Source of the DNA: Ureibacillus aquaedulcis | GTDB taxonomy: Bacteria > Bacillota > Bacilli > Bacillales_A > Planococcaceae | Length of the DNA: 64,000 nucleotides | Assembly: GCF_030418165.1 (NCBI RefSeq) | Contig: NZ_JAUHTQ010000014.1 | Location: forward strand, 37,080-101,079 | Direction: 5' to 3' | Shown here: piece by piece, positions 57,534-64,000 of the stretch | How the letters are laid out: every line of letters starts with the position of its first letter | How positions within the stretch are numbered: the stretch's first letter is position 1 | Notes under the pieces: model-generated | Databases searched by the model: none | Seen by the model: the letters and a program-made list of their open reading frames with translations, nothing else | What the model was told of the DNA's origin: nothing | Program-made: the position numbers and the translations under genes

Positions 57534-59495
57534 ATGATTGTCTTACAAGTTAATCAATTATATAAATCTTTTGTGACGGATGAAATACTTAGCGGAGTAA
57601 AATTAGAAGTTCAACATAGAGATCGAGTTGCCTTGGTAGGTCGCAACGGTGCAGGGAAATCGACATTACTTAAAATAATCGCCGGCCAAATGTCGTATGA
57701 TTCCGGGGAAATTATTATCCCAAAGGACGTAAAAATTGGCTATCTCGAGCAGCATGCAGGCCTCGAATCTAATTTATCGATCTGGGACGAAATGATGACA
57801 ATATTCGACTCACTGCGAAGCCAGGAGAAAAAATTGCGTTCCCTTGAACAACGGATGGCTGATCCAGCCGTTTACGAAAACTCCGAAAACTATGCAAGAG
57901 TAATGGCGGAATACGACCAACTACAACATGACTTCAAGGATGCTGGCGGGTATCAATATGAAGCAGATACTCGTTCGGTGCTTCACGGCATGCAGTTTTT
58001 TCCGGACGATTACGAAAAGCCCATTCTCTCCCTTTCCGGTGGACAGCGCACGCGACTGGCATTGGCAAAGCTATTGCTTAGTAAACCAGATCTATTAATA
58101 CTGGACGAGCCTACCAACCACCTTGATATTGAAACATTGAGCTGGCTTGAGGGCTATCTGAAGGGGTATGAAGGGGCAATTTTGATCGTCTCCCATGACC
58201 GTTACTTCCTGGACCAAGTTGTGTCGATTGTTTACGAGGTCTCAAGAACACATGTGACAAAATATGTTGGAAACTATAGTGCTTATTTAGATGAAAAGGC
58301 GAAGAATTATGAGCGAGATTTAAAAATGTTCGAACGCCAACAGGATGAAAAGGCTAAACTTGAGGCATTTATTCAAAAGAATATAGCGCGCGCTTCGACA
58401 ACAAAAATGGCCCAGAGCCGCAGGAAGGTTCTTGAACGAACAGAGTGGATGGATTCACCTGATGGCGATGAGCGTTCTGCAAATTTCGGCTTTACGATCG
58501 AACGCCAAAGCGGAAATGATGTCCTTTCCGTTGATGATTTAATGATAGGCTATGAAGGAAAAAGCATATCCAAGAATATTAATTTGCGGATGTTCCGCGA
58601 AGATCGGATTGCTCTTGTTGGTCCCAATGGTGTCGGGAAATCAACGCTGCTCAAAACAATCGTCAAAGATCTGCCAATCCAATCGGGAGATATTCGCTAC
58701 GGCGCAAATGTTCAAATCGGTTACTATGATCAAGAACAAGCAAAGTTGACTGGCAACAAATCTGTTCTTCAGGAATTATGGGATGAATGGCCATTATTGA
58801 ATGAGAAGGATATTCGTACGATTTTGGGAAGCTTCCTATTTAGTGGAGATGACGTCGCAAAGCCCATCAATTCATTGTCCGGTGGGGAAAAAGCTCGTAT
58901 TGCCCTCGCCAAGCTTATGATGCAGAAGGCAAATTTACTCGTATTGGATGAGCCGACAAACCATCTTGACTTGGATAGTAAGGAAGTTCTGGAAAATGCA
59001 CTTATCGACTATCCCGGTACCTTATTATTCGTATCCCATGACCGTTATTTCATTAACCGCATTGCTACGAAGGTTGTCGAATTATCCGGAACTGGTTCAT
59101 TTGAATACTTAGGTGATTATGATTATTATCTTGAGAAAAAACAAGAACTCGAAGAATTGGCGGAAATGAAAGCAGCAGCCCAAAAAGCCTCTTTAAAAAT
59201 AACAGAGACTGCATCACCATCCAAAGCCTCCACCTCCCAAATCGACAAGGATGCCAAAAAACGTGAACGGCAAATCCGTCGTACCGTTGAAGAAGTGGAA
59301 AAGAAGATGATTGAGTTAAGTGCACAAATTTCAAATATTGAAGCCAAGCTTTGTGAACCGGAAATCTTCAAGAACCACGAAGAAGTAATGAAGTATCAGT
59401 CGGAACTTGATTTAATAAAAACAGAACACGATGAACTTGAATTGCAATGGCTTGAGTTAAATGATGAGCTTGAGAATATTATTGCATCTCAATAG
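57534..59495 (+). CDS. ydiF: ABC-F ATPase (YdiF/Uup type)
   Basis: 653 residues, two ATPase domains and no membrane part: Walker A GRNGAGKST, signature LSGGQRTRLALAKLL, Walker B LLILDEPTNHLD; then GPNGVGKST, LSGGEKARIALAKLM, LLVLDEPTNHLD. The inter-domain linker and a C-terminal coiled coil (520-653) are typical. ABC-F proteins act at the ribosomal E site. GAGGTG lies 5 bases before the ATG. Gene order rex-ydiF-gcp is conserved with Bacillus. Confidence 0.93.
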   Translation: MIVLQVNQLYKSFVTDEILSGVKLEVQHRDRVALVGRNGAGKSTLLKIIAGQMSYDSGEIIIPKDVKIGYLEQHAGLESNLSIWDEMMTIFDSLRSQEKKLRSLEQRMADPAVYENSENYARVMAEYDQLQHDFKDAGGYQYEADTRSVLHGMQFFPDDYEKPILSLSGGQRTRLALAKLLLSKPDLLILDEPTNHLDIETLSWLEGYLKGYEGAILIVSHDRYFLDQVVSIVYEVSRTHVTKYVGNYSAYLDEKAKNYERDLKMFERQQDEKAKLEAFIQKNIARASTTKMAQSRRKVLERTEWMDSPDGDERSANFGFTIERQSGNDVLSVDDLMIGYEGKSISKNINLRMFREDRIALVGPNGVGKSTLLKTIVKDLPIQSGDIRYGANVQIGYYDQEQAKLTGNKSVLQELWDEWPLLNEKDIRTILGSFLFSGDDVAKPINSLSGGEKARIALAKLMMQKANLLVLDEPTNHLDLDSKEVLENALIDYPGTLLFVSHDRYFINRIATKVVELSGTGSFEYLGDYDYYLEKKQELEELAEMKAAAQKASLKITETASPSKASTSQIDKDAKKRERQIRRTVEEVEKKMIELSAQISNIEAKLCEPEIFKNHEEVMKYQSELDLIKTEHDELELQWLELNDELENIIASQ

Positions 59496-59504
59496 ATTAA
59501 CCTT

Positions 59505-59540
59505 AAAAATACCATGTGACTATGTCCATGGTATTTTTAT
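59505..59540 (+). terminator. Rho-independent terminator of ydiF
   Basis: AATACCATG pairs with CATGGTATT, then TTTATT. Confidence 0.85.
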
Positions 59541-59605
59541 TATTACTTAATAATTTACATATATCTTGGTCAATAGACAAATTTCGATAAAAAATTTCCA
59601 CAAAT

Positions 59606-59817
59606 TTATTCACAAGAACAATTTAGTATTTTCAACATATCAACATACTTTTCCACATTATCCACAGTTTTAAATTTATTAATCCACAATCTACTGTGTA
59701 AAAAAAACCACTATATATAGTTTTGCCACAGGTTATCCCCAAGTTATACACATTTTGTGCATAAGTACGGATGTTCGCCTTGACAATTTTAAAAAAATAT
59801 TCTTAATCTGTGGATAA
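59606..59817. promoter_or_regulatory. DnaA-box cluster in the ydiF-tsaD intergenic region
   Basis: Exact boxes: TTATCCACA at 59658-59666 (+) and TGTGGATAA at 59809-59817 (-). One-mismatch boxes: 59606 TTATTCACA, 59680 TAATCCACA, 59733 TTATCCCCA, 59744 TTATACACA, 59756 TGTGCATAA. That is seven boxes in about 210 bases of very AT-rich DNA. B. subtilis has a DnaA-box cluster at gcp, the tsaD orthologue. Confidence 0.8.
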
Positions 59818-59896
59818 GTTTTCAGAAAAATTCTACAAAAGGTGTATAACTTAATAACTCAAAGAGAAACTTGCATAGAGTAGAATGATTTATTTT

Positions 59897-59940
59897 ATTA
59901 AAAAAATAAAAGCTATTTCAAATTACTTTGAAACAGCTAA
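59897..59940 (-). terminator. Terminator of tsa operon
   Basis: On the minus strand AGCTGTTTCAAA pairs with TTTGAAATAGCT, then TTTATTTTTTT. Confidence 0.9.
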
Positions 59941-59946
59941 TATATT

Positions 59947-60963
59947 CTATATCCAACTTTTTAATTCCTTGCCTGGAAGTCCATTCATGGCAAGATTCCC
60001 ACGAACTCCTGCGTTATACATATGGGCAGCGGCCGCCCCTATCATTGCAGCATTATCCGTACATAGCTTTAAAGGCGGAACAACGAAAGAGATCTTCGCT
60101 TCTTCAAATGCTTGTTCCAAACTTGTTCTTAGTCCTTTATTTGCAGATACTCCGCCTGCAGCAATTACTTGCTTCACTTGGTATTGTCGGGCAGCACGCA
60201 ACGTTTTTGTTGTTAATACTTCTACTACACTATCCTGGAAACCTTTTGCTACCTTTTGAGGATCAATTTCTTCCCCTCGTTGATCCATATTATGCTTATA
60301 ATTAATAACCGCTGATTTTAATCCACTAAAGCTGAAATCATATGAATTCTCCTCCAACCAAGCACGAGGGAATTCTACTCCTTCTTCTGCTTCATGTGCA
60401 AGACGGTCAATATGTGGCCCACCTGGATATGGCATATTTAGAACACGAGCCACTTTGTCATAGGCTTCACCCGCTGCATCGTCCCGCGTTTCCCCGATTA
60501 CTTCAAAGCTCCCGTGCTCTTTCATGAATACCAATTCTGTATGCCCACCCGATACAACAAGAGCTAATAACGGAAATTGCATCGGTTCCACTAACTCATT
60601 TGCATAAATATGACCGGCAATATGGTGTACTGGAATTAGAGGCAAGCTATGTGCAAAGGCAAAGGCCTTGGCAGCATTAATGCCTATTAGTAACGCTCCA
60701 ACTAATCCAGGCCCTTCAGTAACGGCAACTGCTGTTAACTCAGAAGGCTGCATATTCGCTTTTTCCAGCGTCTCTTCTATTATCATTGTAATTTGTTCAA
60801 CATGGTGTCTTGAAGCCACTTCTGGAACTACTCCTCCAAAACGCTTTTGGCTTTCAATTTGGGAAGCTACGACATTGGAGATGATTTCCCTGCCATTGAG
60901 AATAATAGCAGCAGCAGTTTCATCACAGCTTGTCTCAATTGCTAATATATATTGATCATTCAT
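59947..60963 (-). CDS. tsaD: TsaD, tRNA N6-threonylcarbamoyladenosine transferase
   Basis: 338 residues of the Kae1/YgjD family. The metal-binding HHxxGH motif is in [17 protein letters not shown], and [19 protein letters not shown] and [11 protein letters not shown] are family landmarks. It transfers the threonylcarbamoyl group to A37 of ANN-decoding tRNAs. Its ATG overlaps the rimI stop by 8 bases. It is last in the operon tsaE-tsaB-rimI-tsaD. Confidence 0.97.
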   Translation of the reverse strand: MNDQYILAIETSCDETAAAIILNGREIISNVVASQIESQKRFGGVVPEVASRHHVEQITMIIEETLEKANMQPSELTAVAVTEGPGLVGALLIGINAAKAFAFAHSLPLIPVHHIAGHIYANELVEPMQFPLLALVVSGGHTELVFMKEHGSFEVIGETRDDAAGEAYDKVARVLNMPYPGGPHIDRLAHEAEEGVEFPRAWLEENSYDFSFSGLKSAVINYKHNMDQRGEEIDPQKVAKGFQDSVVEVLTTKTLRAARQYQVKQVIAAGGVSANKGLRTSLEQAFEEAKISFVVPPLKLCTDNAAMIGAAAAHMYNAGVRGNLAMNGLPGKELKSWI

Positions 60964-61405
60964 TTAAATTCACCCACATTACAAGAGCATCTTCTTGATT
61001 ATCTGTATAATATCCTTTACGGATTCCACCATCTTGAAACCCTAATTTTCTATAAAGATTTTGCGCTACAAAATTCGAAACACGTACCTCTAAACTCATA
61101 ACATCCACATCCCGTGTTCTGGCAATGCGCATTGCTTCTTTCATCAATCCTTCACCAATACCAAGCCCTCTTGCTGCTTCATGAACAGCGACATTGGTAA
61201 TTTGAGCCGAATCTATGACTAGCCACATTCCACAAAAGCCAATAATCCTGCCCTCATCATTTTCAGCCACAATATAATAAGCAAAATTATTTTCTCTCAT
61301 TTCATAATGGAATGAATCCAATGTCCAAGGTGTTGGAAAGGATGCTAGCTCAATTTGATGAACAGCCTCTACATCTTCCGGGGTCATTTTACGATAATGT
61401 ACCAT
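60956..61405 (-). CDS. rimI: RimI, ribosomal protein S18 N-acetyltransferase
   Basis: 149 residues, GNAT fold with the acetyl-CoA loop [15 protein letters not shown] and [18 protein letters not shown]. It is predicted to acetylate the N-terminal Ala of S18. It sits in the conserved tsa operon, three bases after tsaB. Confidence 0.94.
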   Translation of the reverse strand: MVHYRKMTPEDVEAVHQIELASFPTPWTLDSFHYEMRENNFAYYIVAENDEGRIIGFCGMWLVIDSAQITNVAVHEAARGLGIGEGLMKEAMRIARTRDVDVMSLEVRVSNFVAQNLYRKLGFQDGGIRKGYYTDNQEDALVMWVNLNE

Positions 61406-61408
61406 TTT

Positions 61409-62110
61409 TTATTGCCCCTTTTTCTGATCCTTAATCCAATTTGCTTCTGCTTCTGTTATACGATGATATTTTGGAACAAAGTTGTGAACTTCTTCTACAC
61501 TTGGCAATGATTGTTTTTGTGCTAATTCAATCAGCTTGGAGCCCCTTGGCAATGCAAGGGATGTAGAAGCAAATATCGCTTGATTACCCAATTGAGCAGT
61601 AATCACTTCCTTAAAATTAACTGCATCAAGACCTATAAATAATACAGGCGTATTTAATAGCTGTAGTTGCTCCAATAAGCCTCCGATGGAATTATGATGG
61701 TCCTGGATCACTGGTTGCATTGTTTCACCATCGTAGGCTGCCGCATATACATTTTGTCTTCTAGCATCAAATAGTGAGCAGATGACACCAGCAAACCCTT
61801 GGCCATTGGCTGCTAAAACCTGGAGACTCGAAACCCCGACAAGTGGTTTTTTTAATGTCCAAGCTAATGTCTTTGCAATTGTTACACCGATACGCAATCC
61901 TGTATAGGAACCTGGTCCTTCTGAGACAGCAATTGCATCCAAATCTGCTGGATTTAAGTTAGCTTTCCGGAAAAGTTCTTCTATAGTTGGCATCACTGTA
62001 ACGGAATGCGTCAGTTTTTCATTTTGTACAATCTCCTCCACAATTTGTCCATCTTTTACAATGGCTATGGATAGAGGTGAATTCGATGTTTCAATTCCTA
62101 ACCAAATCAT
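61409..62110 (-). CDS. tsaB: TsaB, tRNA t6A synthesis partner of TsaD
   Basis: 233 residues: the N-terminal WLGIETSNSPLSIA and the SEGPGSYTGLRIGVTIAKTLAW signature. It is an ASKHA-fold scaffold needed for TsaD/TsaE activity. Start and upstream stop overlap by one base (TAATG). Confidence 0.95.
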   Translation of the reverse strand: MIWLGIETSNSPLSIAIVKDGQIVEEIVQNEKLTHSVTVMPTIEELFRKANLNPADLDAIAVSEGPGSYTGLRIGVTIAKTLAWTLKKPLVGVSSLQVLAANGQGFAGVICSLFDARRQNVYAAAYDGETMQPVIQDHHNSIGGLLEQLQLLNTPVLFIGLDAVNFKEVITAQLGNQAIFASTSLALPRGSKLIELAQKQSLPSVEEVHNFVPKYHRITEAEANWIKDQKKGQ

Positions 62111-62559
62111 TAAAATAACTCCTCACACAACTCTTCATATCGCTTACCGATTGGCTTGAATACAAACTTTCTTTTATCATTACCGCTTCGGTAAATTTCA
62201 ATTGCCAACCGTTCATCCGGTAAATCCTCTTCTATTAAATGCGCCCACTCAACAACAGTTACTGCATCCCCATAAAAGATTTCTTCCCATCCAAGATCCT
62301 CATCGCTATCAGCTAATCGGTAAACATCTAAATGGTTAAAGGGCAGTCTTCCCTCGTATTGCTTCATGATCGTAAAGGTCGGGCTATTTACTGTTCTTGT
62401 AATGCCTAGACCCTTAGCAAGCGCCTGTGTAAATGTCGTTTTCCCTGCCCCCAAATCGCCTTCAAGCGTAATCGTGTCTTGAGCTTCCAAAACTTGAGCC
62501 AATCTATGAGCTAAGCTTTGTGTTTCTTCTAAGGACATAACTTCCATTTCAAATATCAT
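62110..62559 (-). CDS. tsaE: TsaE, tRNA t6A synthesis ATPase
   Basis: 149 residues with the P-loop GDLGAGKTTFTQAL, SPTFTIMKQYEG and HLDVYRL motifs. It is the energising subunit of the TsaBDE complex. First gene of the operon; AGAGGA lies about 9 bases before the ATG. Confidence 0.95.
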   Translation of the reverse strand: MIFEMEVMSLEETQSLAHRLAQVLEAQDTITLEGDLGAGKTTFTQALAKGLGITRTVNSPTFTIMKQYEGRLPFNHLDVYRLADSDEDLGWEEIFYGDAVTVVEWAHLIEEDLPDERLAIEIYRSGNDKRKFVFKPIGKRYEELCEELF

Positions 62560-62718
62560 TTTTAACTATCCTCTCACAATCACATTACAATAAGTTTACC
62601 TAAACAGCGATAAATGTTCAAAGTCTATACCTTGTTATTCTAAAATAAAAGCATAATTCTTCGAATGATGGATAATGGCGAACCTCAAAATAATCGTGCA
62701 ATATTTTCTATATGTGAA

Positions 62719-63075
62719 TCATCGCGTTGAGTTACCGCGCTTTTCAACTATCCTTTTCTCTTTTAGGTTCCCATCCTGAAAGTGTATTTCATAAACTTGA
62801 GTTAACAATAATTCATCTTTCCAAATATATACCCCATCATTCACAGGCTCTCCTTCTCCTTTAGCGACCTCTACTACCTCTAGATACGACATCCCTTTTT
62901 CAAGTTCTGTGAACTCTTCTATATTCATATTCATTTGCCAGCGAAATGAATTCATGTCTGCAATATCGTGATATTTATTTACTTCATAATACCATTTTGA
63001 AAGAAGAACAATAATAGCAGCTATAATAATCACTATCAGGGCTATCAAATTTCTTCTGAATCGTGTTTTATTCAT
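62719..63075 (-). CDS. Small membrane-anchored protein, possible BLIP/SmpA-like fold
   Basis: 118 residues. One N-terminal TM helix (LIALIVIIIAAIIVLLS) is followed by an extracellular domain with ELEKGMSYLEVVEVAKGEGE and VYIWKDE. The GMSYLEVVEVAKGEGE pattern resembles DUF3862/SmpA-type domains. Unknown function. ATG 63075 has GAGGTGA 6 bases upstream. Confidence 0.75.
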   Translation of the reverse strand: MNKTRFRRNLIALIVIIIAAIIVLLSKWYYEVNKYHDIADMNSFRWQMNMNIEEFTELEKGMSYLEVVEVAKGEGEPVNDGVYIWKDELLLTQVYEIHFQDGNLKEKRIVEKRGNSTR

Positions 63076-63483
63076 TAATATCACCTCGAGAAAAGACTTA
63101 CTACCACTATATTTATGTGCAAGCGTCATCATGTGATATTAATGAAAAAAGAGAGTTTTAGTTTCAAAGTGAATGGTTACTATCATATATCCAATTTTGG
63201 AGCCCAGATTGCTATAGAGGGTTTCTCTGGTCACCTTTCGGCAAGACAGCAAGTCTGATGGGCAAATTACCGCGATCAACCTTGCACAGATTTTGAGCTG
63301 GCTAGCAGTAGTGAAATCAATTGGAATGGAAGAACGCAAAGGGAAACCCATCGATTGTTAACAACAACCATTAGAGGTATAGCTACCGGTTGGTCGAACC
63401 CTCACTGAATGGATATACAAGGTATTTAGGCGCTAATACTAGGGCGATTGCTACCAATAGTATAGGGAAAAAATAGGAAATAG
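63076..63483. other. Intergenic DNA with possible decayed coding sequence
   Basis: Compositionally richer in GC at 63220-63440. Both strands carry stop-interrupted frames; a 70-codon minus frame at 63139-63351 has no ribosome site. It lies next to tRNA-Asp, a common integration target, but no att repeat was found. Confidence 0.4.
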
Positions 63484-63518
63484 AAAAAAGCTCATATAAA
63501 GCATTGCTTTACATGAGC
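63484..63518 (-). terminator. Terminator of tRNA-Asp
   Basis: On the minus strand GCTCATGTAAAGC pairs with GCTTTATATGAGC, then TTTTTT. Confidence 0.9.
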
Positions 63519-63535
63519 GTATATACATTCTAATA

Positions 63536-63611
63536 TGGCGGTCCCGACCGGGATCGAACCGGCGATCTCCTGCGTGACAGGCAGGCATGTTAACCGCTAC
63601 ACCACGGGACC
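63536..63611 (-). tRNA. tRNA-Asp (GTC)
   Basis: 76 bases, including an encoded CCA. The acceptor stem is GGTCCCG/CGGGACC, the anticodon loop CTGTCAC gives GTC, and the T-loop GGTTCGATCC is present. It is a single gene, not in a tRNA cluster. Confidence 0.95.
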
Positions 63612-63629
63612 CATTTATTTTCTTATATA

Positions 63630-63658
63630 AGAATATCATTATTTAGATGTTTTTACAA
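63630..63658 (-). promoter_or_regulatory. Promoter of tRNA-Asp
   Basis: On the minus strand TTGTAA, 17 bases, TATTCT. The -10 ends 18 bases before the tRNA. Confidence 0.6.
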
Positions 63659-64000
63659 TTATTATTTAATTTTATTAAGTAGATTAATAGTCACTAATTG
63701 ACGTATGGTTAACTACACTAAATAAAATATATACGTCTTGATATTGTTTGCTGTTTAGTATTCTATCTCTGTTCCTGTTGCTTATCCAATAAGAAATTTA
63801 GTAAGTATAATCGATGGGGATTGCTACGATTCAAAAGGATAACGGTATCGAATGGGGGGAATGAAGCTGTTTTTACAACCATTTGGATCATGTGATGTCC
63901 AAGAAGTCACCCTACTCATCTACTATCGACGCTAGTCGCAAAGCGCGGTATCTTTAACCTTCAGTTCTATGGCTTTTTCTACAATAAAAAAACCACTGAT
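63659..64000. other. Right-edge stretch, no gene supported
   Basis: No complete open frame with a ribosome site. The last bases may start a feature continuing beyond the window. Confidence 0.4.

Noticed and set aside
63139..63351. 70-codon minus frame near tRNA-Asp
   Set aside because: No ribosome site and no motif; the neighbouring DNA looks decayed.
63536..63611. tRNA-Asp as an attachment site of an integrated element
   Set aside because: No second copy of the tRNA 3' end and no integrase in the window.

Overview
The window is low-GC Firmicute chromosome and most resembles a spore-forming Planococcaceae/Bacillaceae (Lysinibacillus/Solibacillus-like). The signs are a CIRCE-controlled groES-groEL, Rex, TatA-TatC, an ABC-F protein followed by the tsaE-tsaB-rimI-tsaD operon, Ku/LigD, the spore-cortex hydrolase SleL/YaaH, YheC/YheD ATP-grasp proteins, many TTG/GTG starts, and strong AGGAGG-type ribosome sites. 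No phage, IS transposase or CRISPR array was seen.

Layout. 1-9.4 kb: 5' part of an endonuclease Q-type gene, a chemoreceptor, a DUF423 protein, a PTS-EIIC-like permease, divergent ku and ligD, CtaG and a DUF2243 membrane protein. 9.5-14.7 kb: an SLH-anchored YcdB-type surface protein, a LysM-GH18 spore hydrolase that seems to start at ATT, and a YkuI-like degenerate EAL protein. 14.9-26.6 kb: two DHA2 drug exporters, each with a TetR regulator (one pair divergent, one an operon), a chemoreceptor with a clear SigD promoter, a Tat-targeted two-subunit GMC dehydrogenase, an acidic lipoprotein and a secreted beta-helix protein.

26.7-41.7 kb is the most unusual part. On the minus strand, eleven tightly packed genes run from 41.7 to 27.9 kb: two MurF-like ligases, PEP mutase fused to a nucleotidyltransferase, phosphonopyruvate decarboxylase, a nucleotidyltransferase fused to an AEP transaminase, a Nudix hydrolase, a leaderless NlpC/P60 protein, and four YheC/YheD ATP-grasp paralogues. 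This combines complete 2-aminoethylphosphonate synthesis and probable CMP activation with two classes of ATP-dependent amide ligase. It looks like a pathway for a phosphonate-containing peptide or envelope/spore polymer. Downstream is a YqcI/YcgG (GntA-like) heme protein and upstream an ABC/FtsX exporter; whether either belongs is unknown.

42-52 kb: the ABC/FtsX pair, a small membrane protein, a PAP2 phosphatase with autotransporter-type beta-strand repeats (odd for a one-membrane cell), and a formaldehyde dehydrogenase/HbpS-like pair beside an HxlR regulator. 52-64 kb is housekeeping: groEL/groES, a CPBP protease, tatC/tatA, rex, ABC-F, a DnaA-box cluster, the tsaD-rimI-tsaB-tsaE operon, a small anchored protein and tRNA-Asp.

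Non-coding structure of note: six small hairpins right after groEL, a ~67-bp element present three times, a 21-bp tandem repeat after ligD, and seven DnaA boxes upstream of tsaD. Start sites were chosen from ribosome-binding sites and family alignments from memory. No database search was run.
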